DNA of 50,775 nucleotides from Opitutaceae bacterium. GTDB lineage: Bacteria > Verrucomicrobiota > Verrucomicrobiia > Opitutales > Opitutaceae. How positions within the stretch are numbered: position 1 is the first letter of the stretch; every line of letters starts with the position of its first letter. Under the pieces are notes generated by a model. The model was not told the origin of the DNA, searched no databases, and worked only from the letters and a program-made list of their open reading frames with translations. This document shows positions 1 through 8,849 of the stretch, one piece after another. Location: the NCBI GenBank assembly GCA_016794665.1, contig JAEUHB010000058.1:1-50775 (forward strand). Direction: 5' to 3'. A program made the translations under genes and the position numbers.

Positions 1-113
1 CGAAAGGCATCCCGCGCATGGACGCGGTCACGAACAAGCCCTGGGGCATGCGCGAATTCTCAATCGTCGATCCCGACGGCAACTTGATCCGCATCGGGCA
101 GCGGATGGAATAG
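1..113 (+). CDS. C-terminal end of a VOC/glyoxalase-fold protein (partial)
   Basis: The window opens inside a gene. Reading from base 3, 36 codons run to a TAG at 111-113. The peptide contains WGMREFSIVDPDGNLIRIGQ, which matches the closing beta-strand of the vicinal oxygen chelate fold. In that family a PWG-x-REF strand is followed by DPDGN and a short hydrophobic strand, as in glyoxalase I and bleomycin-resistance proteins. The N-terminal half, the substrate pocket and most metal ligands lie outside the window, so the reaction cannot be given. The gene converges on the pseudouridine synthase gene, with 28 bases between the two stop codons. Confidence 0.75.
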   Translation, partial: KGIPRMDAVTNKPWGMREFSIVDPDGNLIRIGQRME

Positions 114-141
114 GCTTATCATCGGCCGACGAGCGGCAGAA

Positions 142-948
142 CTACCTCAGCGATCGCGCCGCGAGAAAAGCCCGCAGGTCCTCCGGCGGCGGCGCCGCAA
201 AGACGCGCTCCAGTCCGGCGGGCCGCAAATCGATCTCCGCGCAATGCAGGGCTTGGCGCGGCAGCAGGAGTTTTTGGGCGAGCGCGTCGGTCCAGCCGTG
301 ATCAATGAAATCCAGGTAGAGCCGCGAATCAGGCCCGTAAATCTTGTCGCCCACGAGCGGGTGGCCGAGCCACTGCGCGTGCGCGCGGATCTGATGCTTG
401 CGGCCGGTCTCGGTCACCACGCCCGCGAGCGTGAACCCGCCGCCCCGCGCCTGCGGCGTGAAGTGCGTCACCGCGGCCTGCCCCTCGCCCGCGGCGACGA
501 CCGCGGATTTCATGAAGACCGGGCTCGTCACATCGTCGCCCAAGGGCTGATCGACCGTCACTGGCGCGACCAGTTCGCCGGTCAGGATCGCGAGATATTT
601 TTTCCCGACCTTGCGCTCCTGCATCGCGACCTGGAGGCGGCTCGCCATCCGCGCGTCCTTGGCCAGCACCACCACGCCGCTGGTCTCCCGGTCGAGCCGG
701 AAGACGAGGTGCACCGTTGGCAGCCGCGCATATTCGCGCAGGGCACCCACCAGGCTCGACCACGGCCCGGCCTTCGAGGGATGGCAGACGATGTCACCGG
801 GCTTGTTCACCACGAGCAGCCGCTCGTCCTCAAACACGATCCACGGCGGCACCTCCCCCGGCGCGATCATGCGCACGGGCGACTGCCCGCGCGGGCGGCG
901 CGGCCAGGCGCAGGCCCGCTGCGAGTAGACGTCGTCGGGCTCGCTCAC
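142..948 (-). CDS. RluA-family RNA pseudouridine synthase
   Basis: A 268-residue protein that should isomerise uridine to pseudouridine in rRNA or tRNA. The signature RLDRETSG holds the catalytic Asp at about residue 86. The KxxGKKYLA segment and the C-terminal motif GRKHQIRAHAQWLGHPLVGD are typical of the RluA/RluC/RluD group. No S4 RNA-binding domain precedes the catalytic domain, so it resembles the short RluA-like forms. The GTG start at 948 was chosen because it shares four bases (GTGA, 945-948) with the stop of the upstream SDR gene, indicating translational coupling. The open frame continues far upstream, but only as an antisense shadow of the SDR gene. An internal ATG near residue 27 is a possible alternative start. 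The target uridine cannot be told from sequence. Confidence 0.9.
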   Translation of the reverse strand: MSEPDDVYSQRACAWPRRPRGQSPVRMIAPGEVPPWIVFEDERLLVVNKPGDIVCHPSKAGPWSSLVGALREYARLPTVHLVFRLDRETSGVVVLAKDARMASRLQVAMQERKVGKKYLAILTGELVAPVTVDQPLGDDVTSPVFMKSAVVAAGEGQAAVTHFTPQARGGGFTLAGVVTETGRKHQIRAHAQWLGHPLVGDKIYGPDSRLYLDFIDHGWTDALAQKLLLPRQALHCAEIDLRPAGLERVFAAPPPEDLRAFLAARSLR

Positions 949-1772
949 GCGCCCGCCCCGTCGTTGCGGTAGCGTCGCAGCGCCCGCGCCGCCACGCGCG
1001 CCGCGAGTGGCTTGGGCAGCTTCGCGCCGGCAAAGGTGTAGAGCTTGTTGAACCAGCCCGGCACCACCTGGCTGCGCCCCGCGGCGAGCGCTCGCAATGC
1101 GGCCTCGGCCACGGCATCGGCAGTCATGGTCATCGGCTTCTTGGCGGCGCTCGGCGCGAGCCCGGCGGCGTTGAAGAACTCCGAGGTCGTCGTGCCCGGA
1201 CACACCGCCAGCGCGCGCACGCCGGTGCCGCGCAGCTCGTGGTTGAGCGCGAGCGTCCAGTGCAGCACAAAGGCCTTGCTCGCACCGTAGGTCGCGGCGA
1301 ACGGCGTGGGCTGGAACGCCACCGTCGAGGCGACGTTCAGAATCGCGCCGCCGCGCACGCGCAGCAGCGGCAGCAGCCGCCCCGTCAGGTCGACGAGCGC
1401 GCGCACGTTCACGTCGATCACCTCGAGCTGCCGCGCGGTGTCGCTGTCGGCGAACGAACCAAAAGCCCCGATTCCGCTGTTGTTGATCAGCAGCACGGGC
1501 CCCGGTGGCGCGAGAGCCTCGATCCGGGCGCACACGGCGTCGGCCGCGCGCGCGATCTCGGCGGCTTGAGCAAGATCGCATGAAAAATGGTTCAATCTTA
1601 CCTCAGCATTAGGACAGATTTTTTGCGGTGGAATGCGGCGCGAGAGGTTGCAAATGACGGCGCGCGCCATCAGTGTCCCGGTCAGACGAATGAACGATTT
1701 TCCAATACCGGAAGATCCGCCCGTCACAATGACGGCCGCGAATGGTTGGAGCGCTTCGCTGAGCGAGGGCAC
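945..1772 (-). CDS. Short-chain dehydrogenase/reductase (SDR)
   Basis: A 275-residue NAD(P)-dependent oxidoreductase. The Rossmann nucleotide loop TGGSSGIG is at residues 17-24. The structural NNAG motif appears as NNSG at 97-100. The catalytic set is Ser149 and YGASK with Tyr162 and Lys166. The C-terminal third is basic and Ala-rich, with a WFNKLY segment like that of SDRs acting on lipids or other hydrophobic substrates, but the substrate is not identifiable. The start gives a normal N-terminus about 16 residues before the first glycine. The gene precedes the pseudouridine synthase with a GTGA overlap and is divergent from hpf, with 82 bases between the start codons. Coupling of an SDR to a pseudouridine synthase probably reflects compact packing, not a shared pathway. 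Confidence 0.92.
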   Translation of the reverse strand: MPSLSEALQPFAAVIVTGGSSGIGKSFIRLTGTLMARAVICNLSRRIPPQKICPNAEVRLNHFSCDLAQAAEIARAADAVCARIEALAPPGPVLLINNSGIGAFGSFADSDTARQLEVIDVNVRALVDLTGRLLPLLRVRGGAILNVASTVAFQPTPFAATYGASKAFVLHWTLALNHELRGTGVRALAVCPGTTTSEFFNAAGLAPSAAKKPMTMTADAVAEAALRALAAGRSQVVPGWFNKLYTFAGAKLPKPLAARVAARALRRYRNDGAGA

Positions 1773-1806
1773 GACGTTTGTGGGAGATTCGAGAATTTAC
1801 CGCGGG

Positions 1807-1823
1807 CCGGGACTGCGTCCCGG
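1807..1823. promoter_or_regulatory. Perfect inverted repeat in the SDR/hpf divergent intergenic region
   Basis: CCGGGAC, three bases, then GTCCCGG: a perfect 7-bp inverted repeat 32 bases before the hpf start codon and 34 bases outside the SDR start. It could be a regulator site or a 5' UTR hairpin of hpf. There is no T-tract after it, so it is not a terminator. The function is inferred only from symmetry and position. Confidence 0.35.
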
Positions 1824-1854
1824 TTCCGCGCCAACCGAACCCATACGCAGAAAC

Positions 1855-2229
1855 ATGAACAGCCAAAACCAACACGAAGTAATCGTCTCCGGCATCCACC
1901 TCGAGCTGACCCCGTCCCTCAAGACGTTCGTGCGCGAGAAGACGGAGCGACTGTTTCGACATGAGGAGCGCATCGTGAGGATGCGCGTGGAACTGGAGTG
2001 CGACCGTAATCATGCGTCAGGCGAGCAGTTCACCGCCAAAGGCCACATCCAGATCCAAGGCCCCGACATGAACGCGGCGGTGCACGCCGACGAGTGCCAC
2101 AAGGCGATCTCGCTGCTGGTCGACAAGCTCGACCGTATGTTGCAGCGCCGGCACCAGCTTCGGCGCGTGAAGCGCAACCATCCGCACGCCGTCGACCTGA
2201 CCGCGGAAATCCCCAAGGTGCTCGCTTGA
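1855..2229 (+). CDS. hpf: Ribosome hibernation-promoting factor (HPF/RaiA family)
   Basis: A 124-residue protein of the sigma-54 modulation/HPF family, which binds the 30S decoding region and inactivates ribosomes in stationary phase or starvation. It begins with the family-typical VIVSGIHLELTPSLKTFVREK strand-helix, then a helix rich in charged residues, and VELECDRN followed by AKGHIQIQGPDMNAAVHADE. The segment AISLLVDKLDRMLQRR matches the second helix of the beta-alpha-beta-beta-beta-alpha fold. The C-terminus is only a short basic tail (HQLRRVKRNHPHA), so this is a short-form HPF without the long-form dimerisation domain. The ATG at 1855 lacks a Shine-Dalgarno sequence; the frame is open further upstream, but only as an antisense shadow of the SDR gene. 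A strong terminator follows. Confidence 0.93.
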   Translation: MNSQNQHEVIVSGIHLELTPSLKTFVREKTERLFRHEERIVRMRVELECDRNHASGEQFTAKGHIQIQGPDMNAAVHADECHKAISLLVDKLDRMLQRRHQLRRVKRNHPHAVDLTAEIPKVLA

Positions 2230-2252
2230 GCGCCGGCTCAGCCTGCCAATCG

Positions 2253-2281
2253 AACCCGCCGGATCACCGGCGGGTTTTTTT
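2253..2281 (+). terminator. Rho-independent terminator of hpf
   Basis: A perfect 10-bp stem (AACCCGCCGG / CCGGCGGGTT) with an ATCA loop, ending in a run of seven T residues at 2275-2281. It begins 23 bases after the hpf stop. It lies between hpf and the convergent histidine kinase gene. The opposite strand has no T-run, so it should act mainly on plus-strand transcripts. Confidence 0.92.
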
Positions 2282-2324
2282 GCGCCCGACGGAGCGGCGG
2301 AAACCGCGGCGGGCTCCTGCCCGG

Positions 2325-5300
2325 CTAGGCTGCGACCGCTGTGGCCGCAGCCCCACTGTCCGGAAGCACGCGCGCAGGCGTCGCCAGCAGGGCTTGCTTC
2401 AGATCTCCCTGCCGAACGGGCTTGGGCAGAAAGTCATCCATGCCGGCCGCGAGGCATTGGTCCCGATCCGAGGTTGAGGCGTTCGCCGTCATGGCCACGA
2501 TGCGCGGCCGGTTGGCCGGAGCGAGGCGGCCGCAGATCTCGCGCGTAGCCTCGAGCCCGTCCATCTCCGGCATCTGCACGTCCATCAGGACGAGGTCGTA
2601 GGTTCGGCCCAGCACGGCCGCCACCGCCTCGCGACCATTGGCGGCGACGTCGGCGAGATAGCCCATGCGGCGCAGCATTAGGGTCGCGACGCGTTGATTC
2701 ACCGGATTGTCCTCGGCGAGCAGGATGCGGAGCGGATGGCCGGTAGCGACGGCCGCATCATCCGTGGCCGCGGCAACGGGAGCCGCGGGCCGCCCATGGA
2801 AGATGCCCATGATTGCGTCAAACAACGGCTGCACCTTGACCGGTCGGGAAACGTGCGCGGTGACTCCCGAGTCACCCTCCGGCCGCGCGTGCCCGGGTCT
2901 CACCAACATCACAATGGGAAGCACGGCGGCCACGTGCCGGCGCCGGATCAACGCCACGGTCTCCGTGCCCCCCATCACCGGCATGTCGGCATCAACGATC
3001 GCAAGATCACAGGGCGTCCCGTCCGCAAGCGCCGCGAGCGCCTCGGTGCCCGAGCACACGGCCCGCACGGTGAAGCCCCACGCGGCGCATTGATGAGCCA
3101 GCACGCGCCGGCCGATCGGATTGTCATCGACGACGAGCACATGGCGTCCGGCCATCGAGCGCGCGCGATTGAAGGGAGCCGCGGTCTCGGCCGCCTCGCC
3201 GAGCTCGACCTCAAACGCGAACGTGCTGCCTTGACCGGGCACGCTTTCCGCCCAGATGCGGCCGCCCATCAGTTCGACGATGCGCTTGCAGATCGCGAGG
3301 CCCAGGCCGGTGCCGCCATACTGGCGCGTGGTCGAGGCATCCACTTGGCTGAACGACTTGAAAAGTCGATCCATGCGCTCCGGCGGGATGCCGATGCCCG
3401 AGTCGTGGACGGAGAAACGCAGCCGGCGCCCGGCAGTGGTGCGTTCGACAACAGCCACGGAGAGCAGCACCTGCCCCTCGGCCGTAAACTTGACCGCATT
3501 GCTAAGCAGGTTGACGACTATCTGCCGCAGGCGGGTGTCGTCCCCGCGCACGCGGGCGGGCACGCCGTCGGCCAGCTCGCAGATCAGGTCGATCTTTTTC
3601 TCCGCCGCCCGCGCGGCGAGCACATCCAGAGCGGATTCGACGCACTCGCGCACGTCGAACCGCCGCGACTCGAGATCCAGGCGGCCGGACTCAATCTTGG
3701 AATAGTCCAGGATGTCATTGAGCAGCTCGAGGAGCCCGTCTCCGCTCGCACGGATGGTCTCGGCAAACTCGCGCTGCTCGCTGGTGAGCTCCGTGCCTAG
3801 GAGCACGCTGCTCATGCCGAGGACGGCGTTCAGCGGCGTGCGGATCTCGTGGCTCATGTTGGCGAGGAACTCCGACTTCGCGACGGTCGCCGCCGCGGCT
3901 TCCTGCGCGAGGCGCTGCGCACGGTCGAGCGCCTCCTCGAGTTGACGGTTAAGAATCTCCGCCTGATCGCGGGCCTTCTCGATCTCGGCTTGGGCGCGGC
4001 GTTCGGCTGTCACATCCCAGTTGACGCCCACCATGCGCGCCGCCCGCCCCGTGGAGCCGCGCTGCACGTGCGCGCGGGCCCGGATGTGCCGCTCGCGCCC
4101 GTCGGGCCGCACGATGCGGAAGGAGGTGTTGAAGGCCGAGGTCCCTTCCACCGCCGCCCGGTGCTCGGCGGCGATCCGCTCCCGGTCCTGAGGGTGCACG
4201 TAGCGCAGCCAATCGGCGAACGTCGAGTCGAAGTCCCGCGGTGCGATCCCGTAGAGGGTATGCATGCGGCTGTCCCACATCAGGCGGCCTTGCACAAAGT
4301 CGTGATCCCAGATCCCGACTTGCGCCGCTTCGGTCGCCAGCTGGAGGCGTTCGGTGAGCGACTGGAAGCGCAACTCGATCGTCTTGCGCTCGGTGATGTC
4401 GAGCGACCGGCCCACAAGCCGCACCACACGGCCCGCCGGATCCCGCAGCGGGGTGAGCCGGGTGAGGAGCCAGAGCGACCGGCCACGCGACTGGAAAGCC
4501 TCCTCGTATTCGAGCGGCCCGGCGGATTCCAAGCCGCGGCGAAAGCTCGCGCACAACGCCTCGGCCTGTTGCGCCGAGATAAGGGGCGGCAGGCTGCGCG
4601 GCCCGCGCCCGCGGAGCTCCACGGCCGCCAGCCCCGTGAGGCGCTCGTAGGCCGGATTGATGTCCGCATAGCGGAAATCGTCCCCCTCGACCTCGACGAC
4701 GAAAACCCCCAGCTCGACGCTGGAGAACACGCTCTGCAGCAGCACCCGGCTTTCCTCGTGGGCCTGCTCCGCGCGCCGGCAATCACTCACGTCGCTCGTG
4801 AAACCGTGCCAAACGATGGCGCCGTCGGCCCCGGGCTCCGGCATCGCTTCGCTCCGCAGCCAGCTCTCCGCGCCATCAGGCTGCCGCACGCGGTATTCGC
4901 ATTCCCAACGCGTCGTGGTCGCGGCAGACCGCGCGAGCGACTCGGAAAACCGCTCCGCGTCATCCGGATGGATTGTCGCCCACATCTGCTCCGGCGAGAT
5001 TTTCCCCTCGGCCGGCAGGTGACGGAAAACGCGCCGGGCGCCCTCGGTCACGAACGGCAGCGTGCGGTTCCCGTCGCGATCCTGCCGCAGTTGGAAAAGC
5101 GCGCCGGGCACAAAGGGCGCAATCTTGGCTGCGCGCGCCGCGAGGTCGCTTGCGCGCTCCATGGCAGCCAGCTCCGCGGAGGTGTCGCTCGCCGCGAGCA
5201 GGGCGCCTTCCGGGCGCCGCCTCCGCCCTTGGAAGACCGAGAGAGTCCCGCGCAGCGGCACCGTGGTTCCGTCGCGGTGAATCGCGCGCCAGCCAGGCGC

Positions 5301-5786
5301 CGGGGCGCTCTTGGTGCACGCTTCGATCAACGCGGTGAGCCGTTCTTCGGCGTCCGTGCCGCGATTTTTCTCCGCGACCGGCAAGACGCGCAGGAGGACC
5401 TCCCCATTTTCCACCGTCGCGTCGAGCCTAGTCCTTCCAATCGCTTCCGCCCGCGACAGGCCGAACATACGCTCCGCACCGGTGCCGAACCCGGCGACGA
5501 CACCCTCCGCATTGATCGCCACCGCGCACACGCCGGGGTCATCGGCGACAAAGACTTGCTGGCGAGCCGCCCGCCGGTCTCCGCGGCGCTTCCATGCGCT
5601 CGCCCCGGCGAAGGCCACCCCGGCAACCGCCGCACTGGCGAGCAGGAGCGACCATCCGATCGCGTCCATGCTCTCGTCCGCGCCGAGGCTGGCGAAGACG
5701 GTGCGCAAAGCCCACCCCATCGCGATCAGCGCAGCGCCGAGAGCGAGGAGAAGCCCGGCGAGGCGGTATTCCCTGGTGTTAAACAT
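2325..5786 (-). CDS. Hybrid sensor histidine kinase with four PAS-like domains and two receiver domains
   Basis: A 1153-residue membrane sensor kinase. Two N-terminal membrane helices (about residues 10-32 and 43-62) are separated by only some ten residues, so there is no real periplasmic sensor. Four PAS/PAC-like segments follow at about 79-190, 222-340, 345-465 and 475-600, then a coiled linker. The dimerisation box NMSHEIRTPLN has the phospho-accepting His646. The ATPase part shows NLLSNAVKFT, HDSGIGIP and GGTGLGLAI. Receiver 1 (about 882-985) has VVDDN and Asp932; receiver 2 (about 1028-1145) has LAEDN and Asp1069. No Hpt or DNA-binding output is fused. ATG 5786 is preferred; a GTG six codons upstream is an alternative. 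It is divergent from a second kinase, with 46 bases between the start codons. Signal and partner are unknown. Confidence 0.93.
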   Translation of the reverse strand: MFNTREYRLAGLLLALGAALIAMGWALRTVFASLGADESMDAIGWSLLLASAAVAGVAFAGASAWKRRGDRRAARQQVFVADDPGVCAVAINAEGVVAGFGTGAERMFGLSRAEAIGRTRLDATVENGEVLLRVLPVAEKNRGTDAEERLTALIEACTKSAPAPGWRAIHRDGTTVPLRGTLSVFQGRRRRPEGALLAASDTSAELAAMERASDLAARAAKIAPFVPGALFQLRQDRDGNRTLPFVTEGARRVFRHLPAEGKISPEQMWATIHPDDAERFSESLARSAATTTRWECEYRVRQPDGAESWLRSEAMPEPGADGAIVWHGFTSDVSDCRRAEQAHEESRVLLQSVFSSVELGVFVVEVEGDDFRYADINPAYERLTGLAAVELRGRGPRSLPPLISAQQAEALCASFRRGLESAGPLEYEEAFQSRGRSLWLLTRLTPLRDPAGRVVRLVGRSLDITERKTIELRFQSLTERLQLATEAAQVGIWDHDFVQGRLMWDSRMHTLYGIAPRDFDSTFADWLRYVHPQDRERIAAEHRAAVEGTSAFNTSFRIVRPDGRERHIRARAHVQRGSTGRAARMVGVNWDVTAERRAQAEIEKARDQAEILNRQLEEALDRAQRLAQEAAAATVAKSEFLANMSHEIRTPLNAVLGMSSVLLGTELTSEQREFAETIRASGDGLLELLNDILDYSKIESGRLDLESRRFDVRECVESALDVLAARAAEKKIDLICELADGVPARVRGDDTRLRQIVVNLLSNAVKFTAEGQVLLSVAVVERTTAGRRLRFSVHDSGIGIPPERMDRLFKSFSQVDASTTRQYGGTGLGLAICKRIVELMGGRIWAESVPGQGSTFAFEVELGEAAETAAPFNRARSMAGRHVLVVDDNPIGRRVLAHQCAAWGFTVRAVCSGTEALAALADGTPCDLAIVDADMPVMGGTETVALIRRRHVAAVLPIVMLVRPGHARPEGDSGVTAHVSRPVKVQPLFDAIMGIFHGRPAAPVAAATDDAAVATGHPLRILLAEDNPVNQRVATLMLRRMGYLADVAANGREAVAAVLGRTYDLVLMDVQMPEMDGLEATREICGRLAPANRPRIVAMTANASTSDRDQCLAAGMDDFLPKPVRQGDLKQALLATPARVLPDSGAAATAVAA

Positions 5787-5832
5787 CACGACTTGCCGCC
5801 CCACTGGCAGGGACGGACTGGGGGGTTATCGG

Positions 5833-7203
5833 ATGGGCGGCCGCCGGATTTACGGGTCACTGCGCTGCGAGGTTGCGGAGATCACCACCACCCCTCTTGC
5901 TCCCGGCGTGCCCAAGCTCACCGCCGCCAGGAAACCGACCCGCCACCGTGCCCCAGCCGCGCGAGCCCGCACGGATGGCTCAGCCGGCATCGTCACGGTC
6001 GCGGCCGAACTTGAGCGCATAGCGATTGGAGCCGGTGTGGCCGGCGGTGCCGAGGCCCGGCTTTTCGAGGCGCTCAAGATTGATGCGCTCGCGACGCTCG
6101 CCGGCGGAATAGCCCACGATTTCAACAACATCCTCACCGGCATCGTCGGCTACCAGGAACTCACGCTCGAACTCCTGCCGACGGATGAGCCGGCGCGCGA
6201 ATACCTCTCCGAGGCGCGCAACGCCGCCCTGCGCGCCCGCACCCTCGTCGAACAGATCCTCACCTTTGGCCGCCGCCGCACGGCCGAGCACCACGGCCCT
6301 CTCGACCTCGCGGCGGTGATCGCCGAGACGGCGCGCATCCTCCGTCCCACTCTTCCCTCCACCGTCACGCTGGAGACCCGCTGCGCGCCGGGCTGCGGCG
6401 CGGTGCCCGGCGACGCCCTGCAGCTCCAGCAACTCATCCGCAATCTCGCCGACAACGCAATCGAAGCCATGCGGGGCGCGGGCGGCACGCTCCGGATCGC
6501 GCTCGCACCGGCCGAACCCGGCCCCACCGCGGCACCCGACCTCGACGACGAAGTGGCTCCGGGGAGCCATGTGCAGCTCACCGTGAGCGACACCGGCCGC
6601 GGCATGGATGAGGCGACGCGGCGCCGGGCCTTCGATCCGTTTTTCTCCACGAAGCCGCCCGGCTCCGGCACTGGCCTCGGCTTGGCGGTCGCCCACGCGA
6701 TCGTGCGCGCGCACCACGGCGTAATAACCGTTGAGACCGAGCCGGGACGCGGGGCTGCGTTTCACGTTTTCCTGCCCACGCGCGAAAAGTCACCGCAGGC
6801 CCAAGTCGCGCGCGCGCAAACCGACGGATTCATCTGCCTTGTCGAGGACGACGCCAACGTCGCGCGTTGCCTGCGGCTCGTCCTCGAGCACGCCGGGCAC
6901 AACGTGATGAGCTTCGCGACCGCCGACGAATGCCTCGCCGGCCTCGACGCCGACTTGCGCCGTGTGGGCGTCGCGCTCATCGACCAGTCGATGCCCGGGG
7001 CGCCCGGCATCGAGCTGGCCGCCAAGCTCCGCCGTCAGCGCCGCGACCTGCCCGTCGTGGTGATGTCGGCCTTCTTCACGAAGATCGCGCCCGACGCCCT
7101 CGGCGAACTGGGCGCTTTTGCGGTGCTGCCGAAGCCGTTTGCCACCGCCGAGCTCGTGCAAGCCATCGGGCACGCGCAGCAGTCGGCAGCGCGGCGATCC
7201 TAG
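5833..7203 (+). CDS. NtrB-like histidine kinase with a C-terminal receiver domain
   Basis: A 456-residue, apparently soluble hybrid kinase. About 75 residues of low-complexity N-terminus without a recognisable sensor precede LAGGIAHDFNNILTGIVGY, the HisKA box of the family that keeps an Asn pair after the His; the phospho-acceptor is His95. ATPase motifs are NLADNAIEAM (N box), SDTGRGMD (G1) and GSGTGLGLAV (G2). The C-terminal receiver runs from about residue 333 with VEDD, the phospho-acceptor in ALIDQSMPG (Asp384), the conserved Ser in VMSAFF and Lys in LPKPF. The ATG is preceded by GGGGGG about 8 bases upstream, one of the few Shine-Dalgarno-like sites here. It is divergent from the larger hybrid kinase, so the two may share control or act in one phosphorelay; that is inference. 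It converges tightly on the MFS gene. Confidence 0.9.
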   Translation: MGGRRIYGSLRCEVAEITTTPLAPGVPKLTAARKPTRHRAPAARARTDGSAGIVTVAAELERIAIGAGVAGGAEARLFEALKIDALATLAGGIAHDFNNILTGIVGYQELTLELLPTDEPAREYLSEARNAALRARTLVEQILTFGRRRTAEHHGPLDLAAVIAETARILRPTLPSTVTLETRCAPGCGAVPGDALQLQQLIRNLADNAIEAMRGAGGTLRIALAPAEPGPTAAPDLDDEVAPGSHVQLTVSDTGRGMDEATRRRAFDPFFSTKPPGSGTGLGLAVAHAIVRAHHGVITVETEPGRGAAFHVFLPTREKSPQAQVARAQTDGFICLVEDDANVARCLRLVLEHAGHNVMSFATADECLAGLDADLRRVGVALIDQSMPGAPGIELAAKLRRQRRDLPVVVMSAFFTKIAPDALGELGAFAVLPKPFATAELVQAIGHAQQSAARRS

Positions 7204-7212
7204 CGCGCCGCC

Positions 7213-8730
7213 CTACTCCGGCAATTCCTTGCCCTTCGTCTCCGGCCCGAACCAGATCGCGACGATACCAATCACGTAGATCGCCGTGAGCACGGAGCCG
7301 GTCTTCGCGAAGCTGCCGTCAAAGGCCTTGAGCAACGTGGCGGTCTGCAAACCGCCGATCGCCGCGACGATGCGGCCGAAGTTATAGGCAAAGCCCTGCC
7401 CCGTGGCGCGCACGGCGGTCGGAAACAGCTCCGGGAAATAAAGCGGGAAGAAACCGTAGAACGCCGCCGTGACTCCGCCCGCCAGAAACGCGGCCCAGAG
7501 GAAGCCCGTCCCAAACGTCGAGTTGCCTTGATAGAAATAGAGCGCCGTCGCGATCGAGCCCGCGCACAGCACCGCATACGTCACCCGGCGGCCATAGCGT
7601 CCGGCGGCGACCGCCGCGATGATGGTGGCCACGATCGCTCCGAGTGAGGTGGCGATCTGCGTCTTCTCGCGGGCGAAATGCTTCACCGTCGCCGTGTCCG
7701 GCATGAGTTCCGCCGCCCAGCGCGGCGCCCATTGGATCGAGCCCCACGTGCCGAGCAACGCCACCCCGGCAAGGATCGCGCCGAAAAGCATCTGGCGCAC
7801 GACCGCACCCTGCGCCGCGGGCTCGAGCGAACCCGCCGAAATCGCCCGCGAGAGATATTGTTTCACCGGATGCAGGTAGCCCCACAAGGCGACCGCGAGC
7901 CCGGCCAACGTGACCAGCACCGCGACCGACCAGTGGATCTGCCCGGCGGCCGGGGACCATACGAAGATGATCACCATCGCGGCGACGCCAGCCACAAGCA
8001 CGCCGATCAGGTCGCTGTTGTTCCAATGCGAAGTGGTGCCCTTGGCCTTCTCCTCTTCCCATTTCGCGGACTCGGAAACGAACAACCGGATGAAGAAAAT
8101 GATGAGGGCGGGAAACGCCCCGCAGATCATCAGGAGACGCCAGGCGGAGTTGGCGAGCAGGCTCTGCGTGACGGCGTCGGAGAGGCCGACGCCTCTGAGC
8201 ACCGACTCGGCCGTGCCGATGAAACCGCCGAGCCCCATGCTCAGCAGCGCGACGAGGAGGAAGCCCACGTTGGCCGCGGCGCCGATGAGGCCCGCGATCA
8301 GCGCGCGGGACTTGCCGGGCCAGACTTCGTTCACGAGCGCGACGCCCAGCGCCCACTCGCCGCCCATGCCCAACGAGGCGATGAACCGCAGCGCCGCAAT
8401 GTGCCATGCCTCCGTCGCAAAGCCGCAGAGTCCGGTGAAAATCGCGTAGGTGAAGATGCTCAGCGACATCGCGCGCACACGCCCGATCTTGTCGCCCAGC
8501 CAGCCGAAGAGCACGCCGCCGGTCGCGGCGCCCACGAGGAACACCGAGATGATCGCGCCAAACCACGCGGCCGCATCGGATGCCGGCGTATTGGGCCCGA
8601 GCAGATCGCGCAGCGCCGGTTGCCCGATGACGGGAAAAAGCCCGATCTCGAAGCCGTCGAACATCCAGCCGAGGAACGCGGCCGCGAGCGCCGCAATGCG
8701 TTGTTTGTTGGAGGTGGCAGATGGAACCAT
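7213..8730 (-). CDS. MFS transporter (sugar/organic acid proton symporter type)
   Basis: A 505-residue major facilitator with about 12 hydrophobic helices. Helix 1 carries FLGWMFDGFEIGLF, as in the sugar/metabolite and aromatic-acid symporter branches. The loop 2-3 signature is FGWLGDKIGRVRAM, the family's G-x-L-x-D-x-x-GRR. Helix 4 to 5 reads SLGMGGEWALGVALVNE, common in this branch. A second half repeat with AAGRYGRR is visible. A charged insert follows helix 6 (SESAKWEEEKAKG). The ATG at 8730 was chosen because homologous N-termini start near helix 1; an in-frame ATG at 8802 would add 24 hydrophilic residues. It lies 119 bases after the alpha/beta hydrolase gene on the same strand, so it may import the product released by the two enzymes upstream. 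Confidence 0.9.
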   Translation of the reverse strand: MVPSATSNKQRIAALAAAFLGWMFDGFEIGLFPVIGQPALRDLLGPNTPASDAAAWFGAIISVFLVGAATGGVLFGWLGDKIGRVRAMSLSIFTYAIFTGLCGFATEAWHIAALRFIASLGMGGEWALGVALVNEVWPGKSRALIAGLIGAAANVGFLLVALLSMGLGGFIGTAESVLRGVGLSDAVTQSLLANSAWRLLMICGAFPALIIFFIRLFVSESAKWEEEKAKGTTSHWNNSDLIGVLVAGVAAMVIIFVWSPAAGQIHWSVAVLVTLAGLAVALWGYLHPVKQYLSRAISAGSLEPAAQGAVVRQMLFGAILAGVALLGTWGSIQWAPRWAAELMPDTATVKHFAREKTQIATSLGAIVATIIAAVAAGRYGRRVTYAVLCAGSIATALYFYQGNSTFGTGFLWAAFLAGGVTAAFYGFFPLYFPELFPTAVRATGQGFAYNFGRIVAAIGGLQTATLLKAFDGSFAKTGSVLTAIYVIGIVAIWFGPETKGKELPE

Positions 8731-8849
8731 GGGGAAAGAATTGACGCCGGAAACGCCGGCACGGCGGGGGGAGCGCGACGAAGGCAGGCCGGGCCGCGCC
8801 ATGCAAGTCCAACTGGCCCCGCCCCCGTTGCACGTTGCCCGCCGCGTCG

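Noticed and set aside
949..1581. Long minus-strand extension of the pseudouridine synthase frame
   Set aside because: It is arginine-rich and lies in another frame of the SDR gene, whose motifs are intact. The GTGA overlap at 945-948 gives a better start.
3849..5832. Long plus-strand frame over the first kinase
   Set aside because: Opposite-strand shadow of a gene with complete kinase motifs; no family resemblance.
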